From Actinoplanes couchii (lineage in GTDB: Bacteria; Actinomycetota; Actinomycetes; Mycobacteriales; Micromonosporaceae): a DNA stretch of 54,204 bases. The first letter of the stretch is position 1. Every line of letters begins with the position of its first letter. The DNA lies in contig NZ_BOMG01000090.1 of assembly GCF_016862075.1 (NCBI RefSeq), forward strand, positions 1-54,204, read 5' to 3'. Under the pieces are notes generated by a model, which was given only the letters and a program-made list of their open reading frames with translations, had not been told where the DNA came from and searched no databases. Shown here one piece after another: positions 25,743-34,071 of this stretch. The translations under genes were made by a program, and so were the position numbers.

Positions 25743-26045
25743 GTGGTCCTACCTCGGTCCGGTGATGTAATCCACGTGACGAAGGCGGCAAGCGTCCAAT
25801 TCGCGTCACCGATGTTGTTCCGGGTCATTCGTGTGCACGACTGGCCGACCTATGAAGGATGGGTCTGGCTGGACGGCTACGAACTGAACTCGGCAGGTGA
25901 CGCGGTCGAACGCCGCTCCATCTTCGTCCAGGTAAACGGCCTGCGGCCGGTCGGAAAGGCCCCCGATCCGCGGGCCCGCAACGGTCGGCAGCCAGCACGT
26001 CCGGGAGCTGTTCCGACCCGGACTGTTCGCGCCACCAACCGCTAG
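25743..26045 (+). CDS. Conserved hypothetical small protein
   Basis: A soluble protein of about 100 residues: VVLPRSGDVIHVTKAASVQF, ILFRVIRV-like LFRVIRVHDWPTYEGWVWLDGYELN, RRSIFVQVNGLRPVG, then a basic Pro/Arg tail. The beta-rich, Trp-containing core looks like a small barrel; no function is assigned. The GTG at 25743 has an AGGAG site 5-6 nt upstream and is preferred over the ATG at 25719, which has none. It is divergent from the XRE-DUF5753 gene and may share its control region. Confidence 0.7.
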   Translation: MVLPRSGDVIHVTKAASVQFASPMLFRVIRVHDWPTYEGWVWLDGYELNSAGDAVERRSIFVQVNGLRPVGKAPDPRARNGRQPARPGAVPTRTVRATNR

Positions 26046-26052
26046 CGCGTGG

Positions 26053-26697
26053 TCATCCGGGACTGCTGGCAGACGGCACGGCGGTCGGCGGCTCCTCGCC
26101 GGCTCGCGCGGTGGCCACGATGAGGGTGATGCGGGTGTCCGAGGGCACCTGCTGCCCCTCCTCCGGGTCACAGGCGATCACGGTGTCCGGTTCGGCATCG
26201 CTCTCCCGGCGGATCACCCGCCACCCCAACCCGGTACGCGACAGAGCCGCCTGCGCGTCCGCGAGGGGCATCCCACGTAATGCCGGCACGGTCACCTCGG
26301 CATCGGCCGGATCGGTCGTCGCCGGGGTGGCCGGTGCCTCCACCCGCTGAGCCGGCGGGCTGGTGTTCTCCGGAGCCACCCCGCCTGTCGTGATGCGGAC
26401 AGCGGTCGGCGTGGCCGCGGGCCGTTCCGGTTCCTTGCCGGTGTTCTGTACGATCACCGCGATACCGAAGGCGAGAAGGGCGATCAGCGACAGCGCGATC
26501 GTGCCCACCGCGATCGGGGCCCACCACCGGCCGGACGGTTCGACCGCGGCCGGGTCGGCCCAGCCGCTCTCCTCCGCATAGGGGTCGCGAGGCACTGCGC
26601 CGACCGGCCGCACTCCGGCCCGACCGGTCCACACGTCACCGTCCGGGTCCACAGAGTCCGCTGGTTCCGGCCGCTCCGGATCGCGCTCCTCAGGCAT
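26053..26697 (-). CDS. Membrane-anchored orphan PASTA-domain protein
   Basis: The 214-residue protein has an acidic/Pro-rich cytoplasmic segment (1-58), one membrane span (about 60-84, PIAVGTIALSLIALLAFGIAVIV), a Thr/Pro/Ala linker and one PASTA-like domain (about 132-194; VTVPALRGMPLADAQAALSRTGLGWRVIRRES and PDTVIACDPEEGQQVPSDTRITLIVA). No kinase or penicillin-binding domain is attached, unlike PknB in this window. It may sense or bind cell-wall fragments. GGAAGGA lies 7-8 nt before the ATG. It stops only 7 nt from the convergent gene ending at 26045. Confidence 0.8.
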   Translation of the reverse strand: MPEERDPERPEPADSVDPDGDVWTGRAGVRPVGAVPRDPYAEESGWADPAAVEPSGRWWAPIAVGTIALSLIALLAFGIAVIVQNTGKEPERPAATPTAVRITTGGVAPENTSPPAQRVEAPATPATTDPADAEVTVPALRGMPLADAQAALSRTGLGWRVIRRESDAEPDTVIACDPEEGQQVPSDTRITLIVATARAGEEPPTAVPSASSPG

Positions 26698-26922
26698 TCC
26701 CGGTCCTTCCGCTGACAGGTATCCCTGGCGTCAACGTACCCGGTCAACATCTTTCGACATGCCCTCGTCCGTACGGATTCGACGGGCAAGTTTCCGCGAG
26801 ATGCTCACCGGTCAGTGACGTTGGAGAATATTCGTGCTGGGGCCCGGTATGTGTTCCCACCAGCGGAAAGCGATCCAATGACCATTTCGCGGACATCGTC
26901 ATCGGCAAGTACAGTGCCCCGC

Positions 26923-28248
26923 ATGGCCGAGAAGGGCTTGACCACACAGGCCGCCACCGCCGCCGGGATCGCGGCCGGCGCGGGCGCGGCACAGCTCGGG
27001 CTGGGCTACGGGCTCGGCGTGATCGCGTGGCCGGTGAGCGCGGCCGATCCGGACAGCACCTGGCTGGGCAGCCTCGGCTGGGCCGCCTGGATCACCGCGA
27101 GCGCGACGGTGCTCGGTGCGGTGATCGCCGGCCGGATGCGTGCCGAGATCCCCAGCCGCTGGCGGGTGCTGTGGCGTTTTGTGCTCTCCCTGGCCGCGAC
27201 TCTGGGCGGGGTGGTGTCGCTGATCCTGGTCGCGTTGCCGGCCCGGTCGGCGGTGCGCCCCGACACCGTCTCCCCGCAGTTGGTGGCGGGTGGCTACGCG
27301 CTGGCGGGTCTGGCCGTCGGCTTGATCGTGGCGTTCTGGGCGGTCTCGTCCGGCCCGGTCGCGGCCAACCTGATCGGGACGGCGCTGTGGCTGTGGGCGC
27401 TGGCCGTCGCCGGGGTGATGGCCGAGCTGGCCAGTGACCGCGATTTCGCGACCTACCTGGCGAGCTGGCAGTTCACCGAGTCGGTGAACCCGGTGTCGTA
27501 CGGCGGGATCTACTGGCCCAGCGCCCTGCTGACGTTGGCCGCGGCGTTCGTCATCGGCCTGGTCGCGGCCGTTCCGGCGGCTCTGCGCCGGGATGTCGGG
27601 CTGGGCACGGCGATCTCCGGGGCGGTCGGCCCGCTGCTCGTCGCGTTCTCGTTCCTGGCGCTGGCTCCACAGTTGACCCAGACGCTCGGCCCGCTGCAGT
27701 CGGCTTACCTGATCGCGCCCTACGCGGTCCTCGCCGGCCTGGGTGGTTCCGCGCTGACGGTGGCCGTCGCGAAGAGCCGCCCGGTGAAGGCGCCGCGGGA
27801 GACCGAGCCGGTGGAGGCCGAGGTGGCGGAGACCGAGGTGACGGGGACCGAGCCGCGGGAGACCGGGCCGAGGGCGCTGCCCGCGCCCCCGAAGCCGAGC
27901 GGCCGCACCAACACCCAGGAAAAGCCGGCCCCCGCAAAGGCAACGCCGACCTCTGCGAAGGCGACGACACCTGCCCCCGCAAAGGTGACGCCGGCACCGG
28001 TGAAAGCTGCGGCTCCGGTAAAGGCCGCCGCACCCGTCGAGCCCCAGCCTGGTACACCCCGGCCGATGAACTCCCCGCCGACCGCGCCGAAGCCGGTGAA
28101 CCCGCCGCCGACCGCGCCCAAGCCGGTGTCCCCGGCCCCGAAACCGCCGATGAAGCGCAAGAACGGCGAGTCCGCCTCGCGCTCGACGATCACCCCGCCG
28201 CCGGCCAAGCCGACGGTGGCCCGAATCAACCAGGACGACACGAAGTAG
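26923..28248 (+). CDS. Polytopic membrane protein with Pro/Ala/Lys-rich tail
   Basis: This protein of about 441 residues has roughly eight hydrophobic spans in residues 10-290 with little charge, then a 150-residue low-complexity tail rich in Pro, Ala, Lys and Thr containing near-repeats (APAKATPTSAKATTPAPAKVTPAPVK; PTAPKPVNPP twice). The tail is probably cytoplasmic or wall-spanning. No family is recognised. The ATG at 26923 is chosen because TACAGT sits 7 nt before it (leaderless pattern); 36 upstream codons are open but unlike the protein. It is monocistronic. Confidence 0.75.
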   Translation: MAEKGLTTQAATAAGIAAGAGAAQLGLGYGLGVIAWPVSAADPDSTWLGSLGWAAWITASATVLGAVIAGRMRAEIPSRWRVLWRFVLSLAATLGGVVSLILVALPARSAVRPDTVSPQLVAGGYALAGLAVGLIVAFWAVSSGPVAANLIGTALWLWALAVAGVMAELASDRDFATYLASWQFTESVNPVSYGGIYWPSALLTLAAAFVIGLVAAVPAALRRDVGLGTAISGAVGPLLVAFSFLALAPQLTQTLGPLQSAYLIAPYAVLAGLGGSALTVAVAKSRPVKAPRETEPVEAEVAETEVTGTEPRETGPRALPAPPKPSGRTNTQEKPAPAKATPTSAKATTPAPAKVTPAPVKAAAPVKAAAPVEPQPGTPRPMNSPPTAPKPVNPPPTAPKPVSPAPKPPMKRKNGESASRSTITPPPAKPTVARINQDDTK

Positions 28249-28342
28249 GTCCCGCCCCGCAGATCGCGGCAAGGCCCGGCGCAGCAAGGCGAGGCGCGGC
28301 GAAGGCGCGACACGGCGCGGCGCGGGAAAGCGCGGCCGGGCG

Positions 28343-29812
28343 TCACACCGGCCAGGTGTGTACCGGCTCGTTGGTGCGCTGGAACTCCACGTACCGCTGG
28401 GTCATCTCGCGGAGCGCGGCGGTCCGGTCCCGGCCCCGCTCCTCGGCGGCCCGGACCGCGGCCGTCTGCGAGGCCGCTCCGTTGCGCCCGGTCCGGCAGC
28501 GGTCTTCGATGATTCCGAGCAGCCGGTCGCGCTGGGCCGGCTGGACCCCGAACCGGTCCAGTCCGGCATGGGCCACCGGCAGCAGAACCTCGCGGACCAG
28601 CTCGGTGGCGGGCGCCGGATCCCGGCCGGGCCAGGCGAGCCGCGCGTCGATGCCGTCCCGCGCCCCGGCCCGGAAGTTGGCCTCGGCGCGGGCGAACTCC
28701 AGCCCGTGCCAGAGCTCCGGTTCCTCGGCGAGCCGGCCGATCAGTCCGAAGTAGAACGCCGCGTTGGCGAGGGTGTCGGCCACGGTCGGGCCGGACGGCA
28801 GGACGCGGTTCTCCACGCGCAGGTGGGGACGGTCGGCGGAGACGTCGTAGACGGGACGGTTCCATCGGTAGACCGTCCCGTTGTGCAGTCTCAACTCGTA
28901 CAGCAGCGGGGTCTTTCCGGAGTCGCGGACCGCGACCGGGTCCTCCTCGCTGAGTTCCGGCAGCAGGGGTGGGAAGTAGCGGAGGTTCTCCTCGTAGAGG
29001 TCGAGGATCGAGTCGATCCAGCGGTCGCCGAACCAGACCCGGGGACGGACGCCCTGGGCGCTGAACTCGTCCGGCCGGGCGTCGGTGGCCTGTTCGAAGA
29101 ACGGGATGCGGGTCTCCGCCCAGAGCCGGCGCCGGTAGAGGAACGGCGAGTTGGCGCCGAGGGCGAGTTGCACGCCGGCGACGGCCTGGGACGCGTTCCA
29201 GTAGCGGGCGAAGTCGTCCGGCGCGACCTGGAGGTGAAATTGCGCACTCGTGCAGGCGCCTTCCGGGGCGATGGAGTCGCTGCTGGTCACGAGTCGTTCG
29301 GCACCGTGGATGTCGATCCGGAAGTCGTCGCCGCGGGCGCCGGCGATCTCGGCGTCCAGGGCCCGGAACCGTTCGTTGTCGGTGAGGTTGGCCGGCACCA
29401 GGTGTTCGGGGGTGAGGGTGGGCAGCATCCCGATCAGGGCCAGGCCGGTCTCGTCCTTGGACGCGCACTCGGACGCGGCACGCAGGCAGTCGAGGATCTC
29501 GTTCTCGAAGTCGCCCAGCCCGGTTCCGGCGAGGTCGCGGGGTGGCACGTTGAGTTCGAGGTTGAAGCGGCCCAGCTCGGGCTGGAAGCGGGGGTCGTCG
29601 AGGTCGGCGAGGATCTCGGTGTTGCGCATGGCCGGCCCGGCTTCGGCGTCGACCAGGTTGATCTCGATCTCCAGGCCGGCGCTCGGCCCGCCGGCCTCGA
29701 ACGGCTCGGTGGCCAGCATGCCGGACAGCACGTCGACGCAGCGTCGCACCTTCTCCCGGAACAGGACCCGGTCGTGCGGGGTGAAAACGGCGGTCACCAG
29801 ATCCTTGCCCAT
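28343..29812 (-). CDS. GCS2-family glutamate-cysteine ligase-like protein
   Basis: The 489-residue protein belongs to the GCS2/YbdK carboxylate-amine ligase family, which joins glutamate to an amine with ATP. Landmarks include GLEIEINLVD, FNLELNVPPRDL, SAQFHLQVAPDDFARYWNA, VQLALGANSPFL, WAETRIPFFEQATDAR and RVENRVLPSGPTVADTLANAAFY. Actinobacteria make mycothiol rather than glutathione, so a gamma-glutamyl product other than glutathione (ergothioneine precursor or another amide) is likely, but no ergothioneine genes are adjacent. GGAGGGG lies 5 nt before the ATG. The substrate is not known. Confidence 0.85.
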   Translation of the reverse strand: MGKDLVTAVFTPHDRVLFREKVRRCVDVLSGMLATEPFEAGGPSAGLEIEINLVDAEAGPAMRNTEILADLDDPRFQPELGRFNLELNVPPRDLAGTGLGDFENEILDCLRAASECASKDETGLALIGMLPTLTPEHLVPANLTDNERFRALDAEIAGARGDDFRIDIHGAERLVTSSDSIAPEGACTSAQFHLQVAPDDFARYWNASQAVAGVQLALGANSPFLYRRRLWAETRIPFFEQATDARPDEFSAQGVRPRVWFGDRWIDSILDLYEENLRYFPPLLPELSEEDPVAVRDSGKTPLLYELRLHNGTVYRWNRPVYDVSADRPHLRVENRVLPSGPTVADTLANAAFYFGLIGRLAEEPELWHGLEFARAEANFRAGARDGIDARLAWPGRDPAPATELVREVLLPVAHAGLDRFGVQPAQRDRLLGIIEDRCRTGRNGAASQTAAVRAAEERGRDRTAALREMTQRYVEFQRTNEPVHTWPV

Positions 29813-29926
29813 GTGGCCCCTCCGGGGACGACGGGGACGAAACGGACGTCGATCACCGCTCTGTGAACGGACGCGTGCGCTCGGTCAACCCTGCCATCCC
29901 GGCCCGGCAATCGCCAGCGAAGAACA

Positions 29927-29959
29927 AAAGCGCCGCCCGCGGCCACCGGACGGCGCTTT
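29927..29959 (-). terminator. Hairpin terminator after the YceI gene
   Basis: Arms aaagcgccg (29927-29935) and cggcgcttt (29951-29959) form a perfect stem with flanking A/T, located 20 nt past the yceI stop on the minus strand. Confidence 0.85.
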
Positions 29960-29978
29960 CGATCAGGCCACAGAGGAC

Positions 29979-30551
29979 TCAGCCCTGCTGCAGGATGGCT
30001 TCGCCCTCGATCTCGATCTTGATCTTCTTGCCGATCATCACGCCACCGGTCTCCAGGGCCATATTGTAGGTCAGGCCCCAGTCCTCCCGGTCGATCTCGG
30101 TGTGCGCGCTGAAGCCGAAGAGGTGCTGCCCGTAGGGGCTGGTGGTGGCGCCCTCGAACTCGACGACCAGCTCGACCGGCTTGGTCACGTCCTTGATCGT
30201 CAGCTCGCCGGAGAGCACGAACTCGGCGCCGGCGTGCGACTTCACACCGGTGCTCCGGTACTCGATGGTCGGGTACTTCTCGGCCTCGAAGAAGTCGCCG
30301 GTGCGGAGGTGGCCGTCGCGGTCGACGTTGCCGGTCTCGACGCTCGCGGTCTTGATGGAGGCGGTCACCGAGGAGTCCAGCGGGTTCTCCCCGACCACGA
30401 CGGTCGCGCTGGCCTCGGCGAACTGGCCGCGGACCTTGCTGACCATGAGGTGTTTCACGACGAAGCCGACCCGCTTGTGCGCCGCGTCCAGCTCGTAGGT
30501 GCCGGCGGCGGGGATCTGGAGGCCTTCGAACTCACGGGTGCTGACGGTCAT
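29979..30551 (-). CDS. YceI-family lipid-binding-like protein
   Basis: The 190-residue protein matches the YceI lipocalin-like family: AAGTYELDAAHKRVGFVVKHLMVSKVRGQF, SSVTASIKTASVETGNVDRDGHLRTGDFFEAEKYPTIEYRSTGV, LTIKDVTKPVELVVEFEG and FGFSAHTEIDREDWGLTYN. Members bind isoprenoid or other amphiphiles; no signal peptide is present here, so it is cytoplasmic, as usual in actinobacteria. GAAGAAGG lies 8 nt before the ATG. A sigma70-like promoter precedes it and a MarR regulator is divergent, suggesting direct control. Confidence 0.92.
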   Translation of the reverse strand: MTVSTREFEGLQIPAAGTYELDAAHKRVGFVVKHLMVSKVRGQFAEASATVVVGENPLDSSVTASIKTASVETGNVDRDGHLRTGDFFEAEKYPTIEYRSTGVKSHAGAEFVLSGELTIKDVTKPVELVVEFEGATTSPYGQHLFGFSAHTEIDREDWGLTYNMALETGGVMIGKKIKIEIEGEAILQQG

Positions 30552-30600
30552 GACACTGCCTTCTTCCGAAGCTTTGTGGGGATGCTTGTCTGACGGAGCA

Positions 30601-30631
30601 ACTATATGCGCAGCAATATTCCTCATGTCAA
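30601..30631 (-). promoter_or_regulatory. Promoter of the YceI gene
   Basis: On the minus strand a consensus TTGACA (30626-30631) is followed after 17-19 bp by CATATA/TATAGT (30601-30608). It lies in the 101-bp gap shared with the divergent MarR gene and close to that gene's own TAGTGT box, so a repressor bound here could control both. Confidence 0.7.
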
Positions 30632-30652
30632 GTGCCTGGTAGTGTCGGCCAC

Positions 30653-31138
30653 ATGAACACCGACCTGGACGACCCACGTCTCACCGCGGGCGGGCTGCTG
30701 GCTGAGGCATACACCGGATTGATGAACCGCCTGGCCGCACAGTTCGAGGAACATCGGTTGTCCTCGGTGGAGTTCGAAGTGCTGATGCGGCTGGCCCGCT
30801 CGCCCGGGAGCCGCCTGCGGATGACCGACCTGGCCGGCCAGACCACCTTATCCACCAGCGGTGTCACCCGGGTCGTAGATCGCATGGAACGCAGCGGCCT
30901 GGTTCGCCGGGAGGCGTGCCCGACCGACCGGCGCAGCTCCTACGCGGTGATCACCGACGACGGCATGCAGCGTCTCGACGAGGTCCTGCCGGGGCACCTG
31001 GAGCTGCTCCAGAGGTGGTATGTCGGGTTGCTCCCCGAGGACCGCCTCACCCAGCTCCTCGACTCGCTGCGGGTGATCCGCGACGCGGTCAACCCCTGCG
31101 CGGCGGCCGGCAGCGAGGAGAGCGCACTCCCGGCCTGA
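30653..31138 (+). CDS. MarR-family transcriptional regulator
   Basis: The 161-residue winged-helix protein has RLSSVEFEVLMRLARSPGSRLRMTDLAGQTTLSTSGVTRVVDRMERSGLVRREACPTDRRSSYAVITDDG, the MarR DNA-binding core (about residues 35-105), with helices for dimerisation on either side. MarR proteins repress neighbouring genes until a small ligand binds; the divergent YceI gene is the obvious target. TAGTGT 7 nt before the ATG fits a leaderless message. No Cys suggestive of redox sensing lies in the core apart from one in REACPTDR. Confidence 0.92.
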   Translation: MNTDLDDPRLTAGGLLAEAYTGLMNRLAAQFEEHRLSSVEFEVLMRLARSPGSRLRMTDLAGQTTLSTSGVTRVVDRMERSGLVRREACPTDRRSSYAVITDDGMQRLDEVLPGHLELLQRWYVGLLPEDRLTQLLDSLRVIRDAVNPCAAAGSEESALPA

Positions 31139-31154
31139 CCTCGCGGTCTTTCAC

Positions 31155-31224
31155 GATCAAGAGCCTGCTGCGGTACGGGTGACGACAGCGCCGTCTCCGG
31201 CCGTACCACAGCAGGGGCTTGATC
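31155..31224. terminator. Long bidirectional hairpin
   Basis: An imperfect 70-nt inverted repeat (gatcaag...cttgatc, cctgctg...cagcagg, ggtacgg...ccgtacc) fills the gap between the convergent MarR and acyl-CoA dehydrogenase genes and probably ends both transcripts. Confidence 0.8.
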
Positions 31225-31230
31225 TGGCTC

Positions 31231-32388
31231 CTAAAGCCCCAGCCCACGGGCGATGAGCAGGCGTTGCACCTCGGAGGTGCCCTCGCCGACCTCGAGGATC
31301 TTCGCGTCCCGGTAGAACCGGCCGACCGCCGACTCGTTCATGAAGCCGTAGCCGCCGTGCACCTGGGTCGCCCAGCGGCTGTTCTCCATCGCGGCGTTGC
31401 TGGCGTTCAGTTTGGCGATCGCCGCGAACCGCTTGAAGTCGTCGCCGGCCAGCATCCGCGACGCCGCGTCGTAGTAACCGAGCCGGGCCGTGTGCGCGCG
31501 CAGATCCATGTCGGCGATCATGAACTTCACCGCCTGGTGATCGCTGATCGGCTTGCCGAAGGTGGTGCGGTTCCGGGCGTACGTCACCGACTCGTCGACA
31601 CAGCCCTGGGCCAGCCCGACCGAGAGCGCCGCGATCGCGATCCGGCCCTCGTCCAGGATCCGCAGGAACTGGGCCAGCCCACGGCCGCGACCGCCGAGCA
31701 GGTTCGCGGCGGGCACCCGGACGTCGTCGAAGAACAGCTCGTGGGTGTCCGAAGCGCACCAGCCGACCTTGGAGTAGGCGGGCGCCACGGTGAATCCCGG
31801 AGTGCCGGACGGGACGATGATCGTCGACAGCTCCTTGGAACCGTCCGGATTCGTCCCGGTCACCGCCATCACCGTGACCAGGCAGGTGATGTCGGTGCCG
31901 GAGTTGGTGATGAACGCCTTCGTCCCGTTGATCACCCACTCGCCGGTGCTGTCGTCCAGGACCGCTCGGGTGGTGGTGCCACCGGCGTCCGAACCGGTGC
32001 CGGGCTCGGTCAGACCGAACGCGGCGAGCGCCTCACCGCTGGTCAGGCGCGGGAGCCAGCGCTCCTTCTGCTCGGCGGTGCCGTACCGGAAGATCGGCAT
32101 GGCGCCGAGCGAGACGGCGGCCTCCAGCGTGACGGCGACCGAGCTGTCCACCCGGGCCAGCTCCTCCAGGGCCAGGCAGAGCGCGAAGTAGTCGCCGCCC
32201 ATCCCGCCGAACTCCTCCGGGAACGGAAGACCGAAAAGGCCCATCTTGCCCATCTGCCGTACGACGTCGTACGGGAACGTCTTCTTCTCGTAGTGCTCGG
32301 CGATCACCGGCGCGACCTGCTCCTGAGCGAACTGCCGAACGCTGTCGCGCAACTCCTCGTGCTCGTCGCCGAGCCGGAAGTCGACCAT
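31231..32388 (-). CDS. Acyl-CoA dehydrogenase (isovaleryl/short branched-chain type by context)
   Basis: This 385-residue FAD enzyme oxidises an acyl-CoA to the 2-enoyl-CoA. It shows the family signatures AAFGLTEPGTGSDAGG, FITNSGTDITCLV, RNRTTFGKPISDHQAVKFMIADM, ATQVHGGYGFMNE and the C-terminal EVGEGTSEVQRLLIARGL. It lies 41 bp after the carboxyltransferase gene and in the same cluster as HMG-CoA lyase and a biotin carboxylase, which together are the leucine degradation enzymes, so isovaleryl-CoA is the likely substrate. Electrons would go through ETF to the EtfD-like protein at 6496-8646. Confidence 0.9.
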   Translation of the reverse strand: MVDFRLGDEHEELRDSVRQFAQEQVAPVIAEHYEKKTFPYDVVRQMGKMGLFGLPFPEEFGGMGGDYFALCLALEELARVDSSVAVTLEAAVSLGAMPIFRYGTAEQKERWLPRLTSGEALAAFGLTEPGTGSDAGGTTTRAVLDDSTGEWVINGTKAFITNSGTDITCLVTVMAVTGTNPDGSKELSTIIVPSGTPGFTVAPAYSKVGWCASDTHELFFDDVRVPAANLLGGRGRGLAQFLRILDEGRIAIAALSVGLAQGCVDESVTYARNRTTFGKPISDHQAVKFMIADMDLRAHTARLGYYDAASRMLAGDDFKRFAAIAKLNASNAAMENSRWATQVHGGYGFMNESAVGRFYRDAKILEVGEGTSEVQRLLIARGLGL

Positions 32389-32429
32389 GACTACCTCTCT
32401 CTGGGTTTCGCCTCGTTATGGCTGACTTT

Positions 32430-33953
32430 TCACACCGGGGTCACGCCGTGGCGGCGTCGTGCGAAGGAGCGGTCCTTGCCCTCGGCGGCGAGGAAACGCC
32501 GCACCAGCTCGGCCCGCAGATCGGCCGGCTCGACCACGGCGTCCACCACGAGCTCGCTGGCCAGGCGCATGATGTCGATGTCGCGCTCGTACTCGGCGCG
32601 ACGCTCGGCGACAAACGCGGCCCGTTCCTCCGGGTCGTCGATCGCCGCGATCTTGTTGGCGTAGACCGCGTTCACCGCCGCCTCCGCCCCCATCACCGCG
32701 ATCTTCGCGGTGGGCAGGGCGATGGTGGCGTCCGGCTCGAAACCGGGGCCGGCCATCGCGTACAACCCGGCGCCGTAGGCCTTGCGCACCACCACACAGA
32801 TCTTCGGCACGGTGGCCTCGGAGATGGCGGTGATCATCTTGGCGCCGTGCCGGATGATGCCCTGCCGCTCGACCGCGGTGCCGACCATGAAACCGGGCAC
32901 GTCGGTGAGGAACAGCAACGGCACGTTGAAAGCGTCACAGAGCTGCGTGAACCGGCTGGCCTTGTCGGCCGAGTCGACGAACAGCACCCCGCCCTTGAAC
33001 ATCGAGTTGTTGCCGACGATACCGATCACCTGCCCGTTCAGGCGGGCGAATCCGACCGTCAGCTCCCGGGCCCACAGCGCCCAGATCTCGAAGTACGAAT
33101 TCTCGTCGACCAGGCCCTTCACATACCGCCGCATGTCGAAGGCCTGGCGCTCGCTGGCCGGGACCAGACCGGCGAGATCGATCTTCGCCGGATCGGCGGC
33201 GGCCGCGGCCGGAGGACGCCGGGTCCAGTTGGACGGCAGGTAGGACAGGTAGGTGCGGACCACGTCCAGGGCCTCGCGCTCGGACTTGCAGAGGAAGTGC
33301 CCGACCCCGGACTCCTTGCAGTGCACCTGGGCGCCGCCCATCGCCTCCAGGGTGGTCTTCTCCCCAGTGACCATCTCGACCATCCGGTCGGACCCCAGAT
33401 ACATACTCGCGTTGCCGTCGACCATGGCGACCACGTCGCAGAACGCCGGGATGTAGGCCCCGCCGGCCGCCGACGGGCCGAACAGCGCGCAGACCTGCGG
33501 GATCGAACCGGACGCCTTGACCTGGGTGTGGAAGATCTTCCCGGCGCCGCGACGACCGGGGAAGAGGTCGACCTGGTCGGTGATCCGGGCGCCGGCCGAG
33601 TCGACCAGATAGACCATCGGGACGCCGAGCTGATAGGCCCGCTCGATGACACGGATGATCTTCTCGACCGTGCGGGCGCCCCAGGAACCGGCCTTGACCG
33701 TGGAGTCGTTGGCCATCACGCAGACGTCGCGCCCGTCGATCCGGGCGGATCCGGTGATCACGCCGTCGGCGGGCAGCCCGTCGGCGAGACTGTTGGCGTA
33801 GAGGCCGTCCTCGACGAAGGAGCCCTCGTCGGTCAGCAGGGCGATCCGCTCGCGGGCGAAGAGTTTGCCCTTGGCCGCGTTGGCGGTGTGATAACGCTCC
33901 GCCCCGCCGGCCAGCACACGTTTGCGCACTCCGGCCAGCGTCTCGCCGTCCAT
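32430..33953 (-). CDS. Acyl-CoA carboxylase beta (carboxyltransferase) subunit
   Basis: The 507-residue carboxyltransferase moves CO2 from carboxybiotin to an acyl-CoA; in this context probably 3-methylcrotonyl-CoA (AccD1-like). It has N- and C-domain crotonase folds with oxyanion motifs FGPSAAGGAYIPAF and RKAYGAGLYAM, and SAGARITDQVD, GIVGNNSMFKGG and FLTDVPGFMVG. AAGGAGAG lies just before the ATG. Two TAACGNNCGTTA palindromes sit immediately upstream (33963-33990). It begins a two-gene operon with the dehydrogenase. Confidence 0.92.
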   Translation of the reverse strand: MDGETLAGVRKRVLAGGAERYHTANAAKGKLFARERIALLTDEGSFVEDGLYANSLADGLPADGVITGSARIDGRDVCVMANDSTVKAGSWGARTVEKIIRVIERAYQLGVPMVYLVDSAGARITDQVDLFPGRRGAGKIFHTQVKASGSIPQVCALFGPSAAGGAYIPAFCDVVAMVDGNASMYLGSDRMVEMVTGEKTTLEAMGGAQVHCKESGVGHFLCKSEREALDVVRTYLSYLPSNWTRRPPAAAAADPAKIDLAGLVPASERQAFDMRRYVKGLVDENSYFEIWALWARELTVGFARLNGQVIGIVGNNSMFKGGVLFVDSADKASRFTQLCDAFNVPLLFLTDVPGFMVGTAVERQGIIRHGAKMITAISEATVPKICVVVRKAYGAGLYAMAGPGFEPDATIALPTAKIAVMGAEAAVNAVYANKIAAIDDPEERAAFVAERRAEYERDIDIMRLASELVVDAVVEPADLRAELVRRFLAAEGKDRSFARRRHGVTPV

Positions 33954-33962
33954 GGCTCTCCT

Positions 33963-33990
33963 TAACGCTCGTTAGACTTAACGAACGTTA
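33963..33990. promoter_or_regulatory. Double TetR-type operator before the carboxyltransferase gene
   Basis: Two 12-bp palindromes of form TAACGNNCGTTA lie at 33963-33974 (centre ct) and 33979-33990 (centre aa), 16 bp centre to centre, starting 10 bp upstream of the ATG. A near-copy (TAACGGTCGTTC) occurs at 38889-38900 before tetR. Binding by the cluster's TetR is inferred. Confidence 0.75.
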
Positions 33991-34022
33991 GGGTATCCCA
34001 CAGAGTGATACACCGGCAACGG

Positions 34023-34054
34023 CGAACGGGAGCCCCTCCAGGGACTCCCGTTCG
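34023..34054 (-). terminator. Hairpin terminator after the secreted repeat protein gene
   Basis: Arms cgaacgggag and ctcccgttcg (about 34024-34032 and 34045-34053) form a strong stem 20 nt past the stop at 34072 on the minus strand. Confidence 0.75.
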
Positions 34055-34071
34055 GTGGTGCCGGGTGAGAA

